Shown one piece after another: positions 1 to 7,277 of a stretch of 10,200 nt of DNA. Position 1 is the stretch's first letter. Each line of letters opens with the position of its first letter. The position numbers were made by a program, and so were the translations under genes. Under the pieces are notes generated by a model. It was not told the DNA's origin. It searched no databases and worked only from the letters and a program-made list of their open reading frames with translations. Source of the stretch: Bacteroidota bacterium (GTDB taxonomy: Bacteria; Bacteroidota; Ignavibacteria; Ignavibacteriales; Melioribacteraceae); contig JAKAMS010000065.1 in assembly GCA_021812745.1 (NCBI GenBank), positions 1-10,200 of the forward strand, read 5' to 3'.

Positions 1-1082
1 ACATTCTTGATCGTTTCGTCAGTAATGTTTCCCTCAAAATCTAGATAGAACATTTCTTCCCAAGGATTTCCAATGATTGGACGCGATTCTAACTTTGTGA
101 GGTTTACATTGTATTTGCGAAATACATTCAACGCCTCAACTAATGAACCGGCAGTATGAGATGTTGCCATAACTATTGATGTTTTACACGGTATGCGCGA
201 ATCAACTTCCTCCGGCTTGCGGGATGCAACAATAAAACGTGTAAAATTTTCTGGCTGGTTTGCAATATCCCTCTGCAAAATTTTTAGATTAAAAAGTGTA
301 GCGGCTTCTTCACTCGCAATTGCCGCAAATGATGAATTTCCAACTTCTTTTATTTTCTGAACAGACATTGCAGTATCAACAAAATATTCAACACCAACAT
401 TCGTAATTGATTCTAAGAATTTGCTGCATTGTGCGGCTGCTTGATGGTGAGCTAAAACTTTTTTGATTTTTCTTATAGGAACTTCTTCAAGTGCCACAAG
501 GCAATGCTTAACTTGAAATTTTTCTTCTCCTACAATTGAAAGAGTTGTATGAAGCAGTAAATCATAGACTTCATTAATTCCGCCGGAGGTTGTATTCTCA
601 ATCGGCAAAACTGCGTAATCGGCTTCTCCTTTTTCAACTGAATCAATTACTTCATCGAATAATTTCAAGAATACAAAATTAAGTTCATAATTGAAGTGAG
701 TAAAATATTTCTGCGTTGCCAAGTAACTATAAGAACCTTCAATCCCTTGTATTGCAATTTTTATTGCTTTCTTCTTTTCACTTTTTGTATTCAGTTTTGT
801 CTGAACAAAATTTTGCTGCAGCCGGACTGAGTCTTCAATAATTTCATAAAATACTTTGGATAGAAAATGAGAATCCAATCCTTCTTTTTTCCCAGCTTTA
901 ATCAAACGGTTGAGTAGTTCCGCTTCCCTTTGCTGATCACGAATTGGTTTATTAGAATTCTCCTTTACAACAATAACTTCTTTACTCAACTTTCTTCTTT
1001 GGGCAAGCAGTTTAATTAAGCCGGAGTCCAGTTGATTAATTTTATCCCTCAGCAAAGTAATATCTTGTTTCTTCTTAGCCAT
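1..1082 (-). CDS. pheA: Bifunctional chorismate mutase/prephenate dehydratase (P-protein), 3' end missing
   Basis: Converts chorismate to prephenate and then to phenylpyruvate in cytoplasmic phenylalanine synthesis. The frame is open from ATG at 1082-1080 to the window edge: 360 codons, against about 386 in E. coli PheA, so only the C-terminal tail is missing. Residues 1-95 are an AroQ-type mutase with the expected active-site set R12, R29, K40, D49, R52 and Q89. The dehydratase follows from about residue 106: IAIQGIEGSYSYLA, then PIENTTSGGINEVYDLL, then the catalytic TRF at 281-283. The C-terminal ACT domain shows GSLV (312-315) and ESRP (332-335), the phenylalanine-binding motifs of feedback-inhibited P-proteins; their spacing equals that in E. 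coli. Allosteric inhibition by phenylalanine is therefore expected. There is no clear Shine-Dalgarno before the start, only A-rich sequence. The gene is divergent from the electron-transfer cluster and functionally unrelated to it. The assignment is secure. Confidence 0.95.
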   Translation of the reverse strand, partial: MAKKKQDITLLRDKINQLDSGLIKLLAQRRKLSKEVIVVKENSNKPIRDQQREAELLNRLIKAGKKEGLDSHFLSKVFYEIIEDSVRLQQNFVQTKLNTKSEKKKAIKIAIQGIEGSYSYLATQKYFTHFNYELNFVFLKLFDEVIDSVEKGEADYAVLPIENTTSGGINEVYDLLLHTTLSIVGEEKFQVKHCLVALEEVPIRKIKKVLAHHQAAAQCSKFLESITNVGVEYFVDTAMSVQKIKEVGNSSFAAIASEEAATLFNLKILQRDIANQPENFTRFIVASRKPEEVDSRIPCKTSIVMATSHTAGSLVEALNVFRKYNVNLTKLESRPIIGNPWEEMFYLDFEGNITDETIKN

Positions 1083-1281
1083 TTCTATTTGTTCTATTTT
1101 CTATTGAATTGATGAATGAAACTAAAGATTTTTTAATGATAAAAAAAGTCTATTGAGGGATTCTAAACTCATTTTGTTGATTAGAAATCTAATTGTTAGT
1201 AAGTTTGAAAAGGACATAAATCTCCATTATTCTATAATTAATGGAATCTCACTAAAAGAAGATTCATTTCAGGAGGTTAAG
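1083..1281. promoter_or_regulatory. Divergent intergenic region with candidate promoter for the plus-strand cluster
   Basis: This 199-bp, very AT-rich gap separates two divergent genes and must contain both promoters. On the plus strand a perfect TATAAT lies at 1233-1238, about 44 bases before the ATG at 1282, but no good -35 sits 16-18 bases upstream; the nearest, TTGAAA at 1205-1210, is 22 bases away. An activator-dependent or non-canonical promoter is possible. I saw no sigma54 -24/-12 pair and no convincing inverted repeat. An open frame extends upstream from the first plus-strand gene to 1153, but it has no coding character and is better read as leader. Confidence 0.35.
1271..1276 (+). 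promoter_or_regulatory. Shine-Dalgarno that fixes the start of the ferredoxin gene
   Basis: A perfect AGGAGG ends five bases before ATG at 1282. The Tat motif begins four codons after that ATG. This places the true start 129 bases downstream of the longest in-frame ATG (1153), which has no ribosome-binding site. Confidence 0.85.
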
Positions 1282-2187
1282 ATGGCAAATTATTCCCGCC
1301 GCGACTTCTTAAAAACAGCCGCCATTGCTGGAACAGCAGTAACAGGATTATCATCAAAAACTAAAGCAGCGCCTAAGAATATTTTATCGGAAGATAGGAT
1401 GGGTGTATTAGTAGATACGACAGTTTGTATAGGATGCAGAAAATGTGAATGGGCTTGCAAGACTGCCCACAATTTAGAAACTACCTCTATAGACACTTAT
1501 GACGACAAAAGCGTATTTAACAAAATGAGAAGACCCGATGAAAAAGCATTAACGGTGGTCAATCAATATAGCAATGAAGATCAGGATAAATTCCCGATCA
1601 ACGTAAAAGTACAATGTATGCATTGCGATCATCCGGCATGTGTTTCTGCATGCATTGTCGGAGCTTTTTCCAAACAAGAAAACGGTTCTGTAATATGGGA
1701 CACCGACAAGTGCATCGGATGCCGATATTGTATGGTTGCTTGTCCATTTCAGGTTCCGGCATTTGAATTTAGTAAAGCACTAAAACCGGATATCAAAAAA
1801 TGTGATTTTTGTATTGAACGAACAAAAGAGAGTAAACTTCCCGCTTGTACAGAAATTTGCCCAGTCGAAGCTATCACTTACGGCCGCCGTGAAGATTTAG
1901 TAAAAGCCGCTCATCAAAAAATTAAAAATTATCCAAACCGTTACATTAACCGTGTCTATGGTGAATATGAAGTTGGCGGAACTTCATGGATATATTTGGC
2001 AAGTAATGAATTCGAGAAATTAGATTTTCCGAAACTCGGTAAAGATCCCGCCCCGGGAGTAAGCGAAGCTATTCAACATGGAATCTTTGCTTACTTTGTT
2101 CCCCCCGTTGCGCTATACGCACTGCTGGGTGGAGTAATGTGGATCAATAAAAATAAAAAGAAAACCGAGAATGAGACGGAGATATAA
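1282..2187 (+). CDS. Tat-exported HybA-like 4x[4Fe-4S] ferredoxin with C-terminal membrane anchor
   Basis: Electron-transfer subunit on the periplasmic face of the membrane, carrying electrons between an NrfD-type quinone subunit and periplasmic partners. The protein is 301 aa from the SD-supported ATG. Its N-terminus has a twin-arginine signal (SRRDFLK, residues 5-11) and a short hydrophobic stretch, implying folded export with clusters inserted. Sixteen cysteines form four sets: C49/52/55/59, C112/115/120/124, C144/147/150/154 and C174/177/189/193, the arrangement of HybA/HmcB/DmsB-type subunits. Residues about 266-288 are a single membrane helix followed by a lysine-rich tail, as in HybA. 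Two bases separate it from the NrfD-like gene. No hydrogenase or molybdopterin catalytic subunit is visible, so I do not call it hybA; the neighbouring 13-heme cytochrome makes an Hmc- or Cbc-like quinone:cytochrome complex more likely. The family is certain; the physiological partner is inferred. Confidence 0.93.
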   Translation: MANYSRRDFLKTAAIAGTAVTGLSSKTKAAPKNILSEDRMGVLVDTTVCIGCRKCEWACKTAHNLETTSIDTYDDKSVFNKMRRPDEKALTVVNQYSNEDQDKFPINVKVQCMHCDHPACVSACIVGAFSKQENGSVIWDTDKCIGCRYCMVACPFQVPAFEFSKALKPDIKKCDFCIERTKESKLPACTEICPVEAITYGRREDLVKAAHQKIKNYPNRYINRVYGEYEVGGTSWIYLASNEFEKLDFPKLGKDPAPGVSEAIQHGIFAYFVPPVALYALLGGVMWINKNKKKTENETEI

Positions 2188-2189
2188 TT

Positions 2190-3428
2190 ATGGAAGAATT
2201 CAAACCAACACCAATGAAGAAAAAATATTTTACGCCGGTAGTTATTGGCTTAGCCGTACTTGCACTCAATGGAATGATATTTTTACTAGCAAGATTTGTA
2301 TTTGGAATAGGCGCCGTTACCAACTTAGATAATCAACACCCTTGGGGAATATGGATTGGTCTTGATGTTGCAGCCGGCGTTGCGCTTGCTGCCGGAGGTT
2401 TTACGACTGCGGCATTAGGTCATATTATGCACAAAGACCAATACCACGCAATTATTCGTCCAGCACTTTTAACTGCCGCTCTTGGATATACTTTTGTTGC
2501 CGTGAGTGTAATGATTGACCTTGGTCGTCCTTATTTTATTTGGCATCCTTTAATAATGTGGAACGGAAGTTCAGTTCTGTTCGAAGTTGGTATTTGTGTA
2601 ATGATTTATCTCACAGTTCTGTACATAGAATTTTTACCAATAGTCTGCGAGAGATTTATTGGAAGAGTAAATCTTCCAGGAACGTTGAAACGTTTTAACA
2701 ATTCACTCGAAAAATTATTACGCCTTCTAGATAAAGGATTAGAGAAGACAATGTTCATCTTCATTATTGCGGGTGTTGTATTGTCTTGTTTACATCAATC
2801 ATCTCTGGGAACACTAATGGTAATTGCAGGACCCAAAATGCATCCGCTCTGGCAAACTCCTATTCTTCCCCTTCTCTTTTTAATGTCTGCAATCTCTGTT
2901 GGATTTCCGATGGTTATATTCGAATCGGTAATTACTTCACGTTCATTTGGATTAAAGCCAGAGACACATATTCTTTCTAATTTGGGAAGTATGGTGGCTC
3001 CTTTGTTAGGTATTTATCTGGCATTCAAAATTGGTGATATGATGATTCGTGGAACATTTGTTTACCTTACAACAATAACTTCTGCTAGCGTGATGTTTAC
3101 TATTGAATTATTATTTGGAGTTATAATTCCTTTGAGAATGTTTATGTCTAGGCAGATAGCAAAATCACCTACTGGACTTTTAATTGCATCATTCCTTGTA
3201 ATCTTTGGAGTATTTTTAAACCGTTTGAATAATTTTTTAGTTGCATACACACCGCCATATGAAGTTCATTCTTACTTCCCTTCAATAGGCGAAATTTCCG
3301 TAACTGTGGGCTTTATAGCATTAGAAGTTCTTCTCTTCAGAATAGCGGTAATGATTTTCCCAATTGTAAGTGTGCCTGATATGTCGCCGCAAAGAACAAA
3401 ATATTCAGTTAGAGGAGGTATACGATGA
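2190..3428 (+). CDS. NrfD/HybB-family quinone-interacting integral membrane protein
   Basis: Membrane subunit expected to oxidise or reduce menaquinone and exchange electrons with the ferredoxin encoded just upstream; the family itself carries no heme or metal. The protein is 412 aa, slightly longer than E. coli HybB, and almost wholly hydrophobic, with about ten predicted helices. Family signatures include HPWGIWIGLDV (50-60) followed by the glycine-rich ALAAGGF, DLGRPYFIW (110-118), the FEVGICVMIY helix (131-140), HQSSLGTLM (202-210), MHPLWQTP (217-224) and the C-terminal NRLNNFLVAY (344-353). The start is supported by GGAG at 2178-2181, eight bases upstream. The end overlaps the cytochrome gene by four bases (ATGA at 3425-3428), and the last codons contain that gene's strong Shine-Dalgarno, so translation is coupled. 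The family is clear. Electron direction (quinol oxidation or quinone reduction) cannot be told from the sequence. Confidence 0.93.
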   Translation: MEEFKPTPMKKKYFTPVVIGLAVLALNGMIFLLARFVFGIGAVTNLDNQHPWGIWIGLDVAAGVALAAGGFTTAALGHIMHKDQYHAIIRPALLTAALGYTFVAVSVMIDLGRPYFIWHPLIMWNGSSVLFEVGICVMIYLTVLYIEFLPIVCERFIGRVNLPGTLKRFNNSLEKLLRLLDKGLEKTMFIFIIAGVVLSCLHQSSLGTLMVIAGPKMHPLWQTPILPLLFLMSAISVGFPMVIFESVITSRSFGLKPETHILSNLGSMVAPLLGIYLAFKIGDMMIRGTFVYLTTITSASVMFTIELLFGVIIPLRMFMSRQIAKSPTGLLIASFLVIFGVFLNRLNNFLVAYTPPYEVHSYFPSIGEISVTVGFIALEVLLFRIAVMIFPIVSVPDMSPQRTKYSVRGGIR

Positions 3429-4555
3429 AGACGAAAATTTTTATTACACTTTTCTTTTGTTCGTTATTTGTAAATGCTCAGACTCAAAAGCAGGTGCATC
3501 CAAATCTTAACGGAATTACATGCAAGACTTGCCACTCTTGCGATATTCCCACAAAAGAAAATCCATGTATTCTTCCTTGTCCGCGAGAAAAGATGGTATC
3601 TATTGATCAATCTCCGGAAGACGGACCTGCCGTTATAACAATAGACAAATTCAAAAAGCAGTCGGATATTTACGCGCCCGTAGTTTTTTCTCACCGCCTT
3701 CACGCAGAGATGAGCGGAATGGCTGGCGGATGCAAAATGTGTCACCACTATAATCCACCGGGACAGGTAATTGGCTGTTCTGATTGTCATGAATTAACTC
3801 GAAAACGGGTTGATGTAAGTAAACCGGATTTGAAAGGGGCTTATCACCGTCTTTGTATGACATGTCATCGTTCATGGAGCGGTAAAACTGATTGTACAGA
3901 ATGCCATCAACAAAACGGCGCTGCCAATAAAACGCAGACCCAATCACTTGAAGATAAAAGCGCAAAACGTGTTCATCCAAAAATTATTACACCTACAACA
4001 ATTAAGTTCGATACGCCAAAGGCATCTGGAAAAATGGTAACTTTTTATCACTCTCAGCATATTGATTTATTCGGATTGGAATGCCAGAGTTGTCACTCAA
4101 ATGAAAGTTGCATGAAGTGTCATACAAAAACTCAAACAGCATCGCTCAAAATTAAAACTACAGATCAAAAACATCTTCTCTGTGCAAATTGTCATAATAC
4201 AAAGACCAACTGCAGCAGTTGTCATTCAAACACTGTGAAAGAAGGATTTAATCATAAAGAAGCAACCGGATTTGATATTACAAAATTTCACTCGAAAATT
4301 TCTTGTAATGTATGTCACCATGAAAAGGGAAAGTTCACCGGTCTTAATAAAGAATGTATCAATTGTCACGGCAAATGGACTCAAGCGAACTTCCAGCATA
4401 AAGTTACCGGCGTTGTACTTGATGAAACTCACTCAGCTTTAGAATGCAGCGACTGTCATCAAGAAAAAAATTACGCTAATCCAGTTTGCTCAAATTGTCA
4501 CGAGGACAAGTCGTATCCTAAGAATATTCCGGGTAAACTTGTTAAGAAGAACTGA
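3425..4555 (+). CDS. Exported 13-heme cytochrome c (cytochrome c3/c7-like repeats)
   Basis: Periplasmic electron carrier, most likely the cytochrome partner of the ferredoxin/NrfD pair. It is 376 aa. Residues 1-18 are a Sec signal peptide ending VNA, with no lipobox. Thirteen CXXCH motifs start at C33, 103, 118, 144, 157, 220, 229, 253, 263, 294, 311, 341 and 355. From residue 87 they fall into three four-heme groups, each introduced by F-x-H or F-x-x-H (FSHRLH, FYHSQH, FNHKEA), the distal-histidine style of cytochrome c3/c7. The first heme stands apart and is followed by extra cysteines: C39, C48 and C52, in a short segment ending CPRE. The start has an excellent SD (GGAGG at 3413-3417) inside the upstream gene. 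Its stop TGA overlaps the kinase ATG by one base. A heme count of 13 assumes every motif is filled. The exact subfamily is not recognised; operon position supports a Hmc/Cbc-like role. Confidence 0.92.
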   Translation: MKTKIFITLFFCSLFVNAQTQKQVHPNLNGITCKTCHSCDIPTKENPCILPCPREKMVSIDQSPEDGPAVITIDKFKKQSDIYAPVVFSHRLHAEMSGMAGGCKMCHHYNPPGQVIGCSDCHELTRKRVDVSKPDLKGAYHRLCMTCHRSWSGKTDCTECHQQNGAANKTQTQSLEDKSAKRVHPKIITPTTIKFDTPKASGKMVTFYHSQHIDLFGLECQSCHSNESCMKCHTKTQTASLKIKTTDQKHLLCANCHNTKTNCSSCHSNTVKEGFNHKEATGFDITKFHSKISCNVCHHEKGKFTGLNKECINCHGKWTQANFQHKVTGVVLDETHSALECSDCHQEKNYANPVCSNCHEDKSYPKNIPGKLVKKN

Positions 4556-6450
4556 TGAAACGGGTAAAGAAATTATTTAGCAAGATCAGTTTAAAACTGA
4601 TTTGGGTTGTAAGCATCACTGCGATTTTGATAATTGGAGTTTATTCATACTTCAATGTAAAATCGCAAAGCGATGTTTTAATTTCTGAGGTTAAGCGTCA
4701 TTCAGATCAACTTAGCGAATCGGTGAAGAATGCAACAAGAAATGTTATGCTTCTTAACTCGCGCGATCTGGTCCAGGAAATAATAGATAGAATTGGAAAG
4801 GATCCGGCAATTAATAACGTCCGGATTCTTAACAAAGAAGGAACCATAATATATTCGGCTCATAAAGATGATATAGGAAAGATGCTTGATAAACGCGCAG
4901 AAAGTTGTTACGCTTGTCATGCAGAAAACAAAGCTCTGGAAAAATTATCTATAAAAGACCGGACAAGAATTTTCAAACTAAATCCAGATTCTAGCCGTAT
5001 CCTTGGAATTATTAATCCGATCTATAACGAAAAATCTTGCTCTGAAGCGGATTGTCATGCCCATTCTTCCAAGGCAAAAGTATTAGGCGTTCTCGATATA
5101 ACTATTTCGCTGGCAGAAGTTGATGAACAAATCCGCCAAAATGAAATTAGAGAATTGCTTTTTGCAATCATTGCAATTACGGCGATTGGTTTAATAATTG
5201 GATTATTTGTAAAACGCTGGGTTGATTACCCAGTAAAGGAATTGATTAAAGCGACAGATCAGGTTGCTGACGGAAATTTGAATTATGTCATCAAGGATTT
5301 GAGTAAGGACGAATTAGGAACACTTAGTAAATCGTTCAATAATATGATAAAAAAACTTGATGAGACAAGCCAACAATTGTATCAATCAACAAAGATGGCA
5401 TCTCTTGGTCAACTAGCTGCCGGTGTTGCTCACGAAATTAATAATCCGCTTACAGGCGTTCTTACATATAGCAGTTTCCTTTTGAAGAGAACCAAAGATA
5501 ATCCTCAAATGCAGGAAGACCTTAATGTAATTGTAAGAGAAACAATCCGAAGCCGGGAAATTGTTAAAGGTCTGCTGGATTTTGCGCGCCAGTCAACTCC
5601 AAAGAAAAGTTTGATTGACGTAAATGAGATTATCAACAGAGCTGATGCTGTTATTAAGAATCAATTAAAGATAAACCGTATTACTCTTAAAAAAGATTTT
5701 GACAGCACTCTCCCCAAAATCACCGTTGATGCAAACCAAATTCAGCAAGTCTTCCTTAACCTATTTGTGAACGCAATTGACTCAATAGGAAATAGCAATG
5801 GATCAATTACAGTTACTACTTCGCAAATAAGCTTGTCTCCTAAAGGAATAACACAAATAAAAAATGCCGTTTGCGCTAAGAACCACACTTTGATTGATAC
5901 CGAGCATAAAATTGGCGGAATGTCTTCGCTGAAGATAAAAATTAAATCCGGGACCAATGAGGGATTTATTCACCTTGATCCGATATATGGGAATCATCAT
6001 CATTACTTTGGTATCTCGTATGACAAAAACAGCGCAATAAATCTTTCATGCCCAATTTGTGATTTTACTTTTATAGACAAAAACAGCAAATGCCCAAAAT
6101 GCGGTGGTCCGGTTTACAAAATTCAAATTCCTAATCAAGGATTTCTTGAAGGCTGCGCTTCATTTAAAGATGACTGGCAGAAATGGGATTTGATAGACCG
6201 AGCCGGCGAAAGAAAATTTATTCAGATTGAAATCAAAGATACAGGATGCGGAATTCCGCCAGAGAACATTTCAAAAATTTTTGAACCGTTTTTTACTACA
6301 AAAGGTCAGCGCGGAACCGGACTTGGGCTTTCTGTTATCTGGGGAATAATTGATAATCATAATGGATCCATTTCCGTTCAGAGTGAAGTTGGAAAGGGTT
6401 CAACATTTTCTATCCGGCTTCCTCAGGGAGATCCAATTAGAAGTATCTAA
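4555..6450 (+). CDS. Membrane histidine kinase with di-heme-type periplasmic sensor and zinc-ribbon insert in the ATPase domain
   Basis: Probable redox or ligand sensor that phosphorylates the two regulators downstream. It is 631 aa. Order: TM1 (about 12-31), periplasmic Cache/PAS-like sensor (about 34-198), TM2 (about 199-219), HAMP (about 220-272), HisKA with phospho-acceptor H293 in VAHEINNPL, then HATPase. The sensor carries CYACH (118-122) and a CX4CH motif (162-168), both c-type heme attachment patterns, the latter known from cytochrome c3. The ATPase N-box is at N402/N406; the G1 box DTGCGIP (562-568), F-box FEPFFTTK (576-583) and G2 GTGLGL (587-592) appear only after a roughly 130-residue insert (about 424-553). 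That insert has CPIC (499-502) and CPKC (513-516), a zinc-ribbon pattern, plus C440, H444, H481-483 and C534. All catalytic motifs are intact, so it should be active. It overlaps its neighbours by one base on both sides (TGATG, TAATG). Kinase assignment is certain; heme and metal binding are inferred from motifs. Confidence 0.93.
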   Translation: MKRVKKLFSKISLKLIWVVSITAILIIGVYSYFNVKSQSDVLISEVKRHSDQLSESVKNATRNVMLLNSRDLVQEIIDRIGKDPAINNVRILNKEGTIIYSAHKDDIGKMLDKRAESCYACHAENKALEKLSIKDRTRIFKLNPDSSRILGIINPIYNEKSCSEADCHAHSSKAKVLGVLDITISLAEVDEQIRQNEIRELLFAIIAITAIGLIIGLFVKRWVDYPVKELIKATDQVADGNLNYVIKDLSKDELGTLSKSFNNMIKKLDETSQQLYQSTKMASLGQLAAGVAHEINNPLTGVLTYSSFLLKRTKDNPQMQEDLNVIVRETIRSREIVKGLLDFARQSTPKKSLIDVNEIINRADAVIKNQLKINRITLKKDFDSTLPKITVDANQIQQVFLNLFVNAIDSIGNSNGSITVTTSQISLSPKGITQIKNAVCAKNHTLIDTEHKIGGMSSLKIKIKSGTNEGFIHLDPIYGNHHHYFGISYDKNSAINLSCPICDFTFIDKNSKCPKCGGPVYKIQIPNQGFLEGCASFKDDWQKWDLIDRAGERKFIQIEIKDTGCGIPPENISKIFEPFFTTKGQRGTGLGLSVIWGIIDNHNGSISVQSEVGKGSTFSIRLPQGDPIRSI

Positions 6451-7241
6451 TGAAAGAACACAAAAACATATTGATCATTGATGACGAACAAGTTGTAATT
6501 GATTCGATATCAAAAATTGCTCATCTGGAAAATTACTCTTACAGTTCTGTGCTTGATGCTAAATCTGGGTTTGAAAAGATCAATAATGAAGATTTTGATC
6601 TTATCATCTGCGATATTATGCTTCCGTGTATGGACGGTTTTCAATTTTTATCAGAACTTGAAACAAATAGAATTGAGATACCTGTTATAATGACAACAGG
6701 GTTTTCGACTATTGAAAACGCGGTTAAATCATTATATACCGGCGCAATTGAATTTATTCCAAAGCCGTTTTCTATTGATGAAATGGTGAGCGTTATTCGC
6801 CGCGGAATGAAATATAGCTCCATTGTTAGATCAAGAAAATCAGATAGTAATTCTCTTCAGCCTGTCCCTTGTCCGGCAAAATATTATCGTCTAGGTTACT
6901 CTAGCTGGATGAATAAAGATTATGATGGTTCGGTTTTAATTGGAGCTACAGATTTTTTTATAAAAACGATCGAGCAGATCAACATGATAGAACTTCTAGA
7001 TGCAAACGAAGTTTTATTACAAGCGTCACCGGCAGTTAAATTTTTTACCGAAGACGGATTAATTCACCAGCTTTATTCGGTAATTAGCGGAACAATCATA
7101 GCAAAGAATGAGAGATTATTAAAAGAACCTGAGCTCTTAGAGAAAGACCCTTATTTTGAAGGTTGGATTTATAGAATTATTCCAACTGAACTCGATTATG
7201 AGATGAAATTATTAATTCCATGCAGTTCAGATAGAACATAA
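6450..7241 (+). CDS. Response regulator: receiver fused to a degenerate GcvH-like (lipoyl/H-protein) domain
   Basis: Likely phospho-acceptor for the adjacent kinase. It is 263 aa. Residues 5-120 are a standard receiver: acidic pair D11/D12, phospho-acceptor D55 (IICDIMLP), T82/T83 and K105 in the IPKPF motif. There is no helix-turn-helix or AAA+ output. Residues about 145-255 instead resemble the glycine cleavage H protein: LYSVISG (208-214) matches the lipoyl-hairpin YAPVSG, and KDPYFEGWIYRIIP (232-245) matches the H-protein segment ending GEGWLFKIKP. Counting back from VISG, the position of the lipoyl lysine is G203, so lipoylation looks impossible. The start is set by TAATG overlap with the kinase. 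The receiver is certain; the H-like fold is a motif-based call made firmer by the better-preserved copy in the next gene. The output mechanism is unknown, possibly protein-protein contact. Confidence 0.87.
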   Translation: MKEHKNILIIDDEQVVIDSISKIAHLENYSYSSVLDAKSGFEKINNEDFDLIICDIMLPCMDGFQFLSELETNRIEIPVIMTTGFSTIENAVKSLYTGAIEFIPKPFSIDEMVSVIRRGMKYSSIVRSRKSDSNSLQPVPCPAKYYRLGYSSWMNKDYDGSVLIGATDFFIKTIEQINMIELLDANEVLLQASPAVKFFTEDGLIHQLYSVISGTIIAKNERLLKEPELLEKDPYFEGWIYRIIPTELDYEMKLLIPCSSDRT

Positions 7242-7277
7242 GTGTAAAAAAGTTTATTAATTCAAGGAGAAATAATT

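Noticed and set aside
1153..1281. N-terminal extension of the ferredoxin gene to the upstream ATG at 1153
   Set aside because: No ribosome-binding site at 1153, no coding character, and it would bury the Tat signal 47 residues in; AGGAGG at 1271 and the Tat motif fix the start at 1282.
1083..1281. Sigma54 promoter for the cluster
   Set aside because: No GG-N10-GC pair of the right form occurs in the gap, and neither regulator has the AAA+ domain that would work with sigma54.
1282..3428. Hydrogenase-2 (hyb) operon
   Set aside because: The ferredoxin and NrfD-like genes resemble HybA and HybB, but no hydrogenase small or large subunit or maturation gene is present, and a 13-heme cytochrome follows.
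3425..3484. Lipoprotein signal on the 13-heme cytochrome because of a cysteine in the signal peptide
   Set aside because: The cysteine at residue 12 is inside the hydrophobic core and is not preceded by a lipobox; a VNA-Q signal peptidase I site fits better.
3464..3980. Minus-strand open frames opposite the 13-heme cytochrome
   Set aside because: Shadows of a frame with an unmistakable signal peptide and 13 heme motifs; their translations show no domain features.
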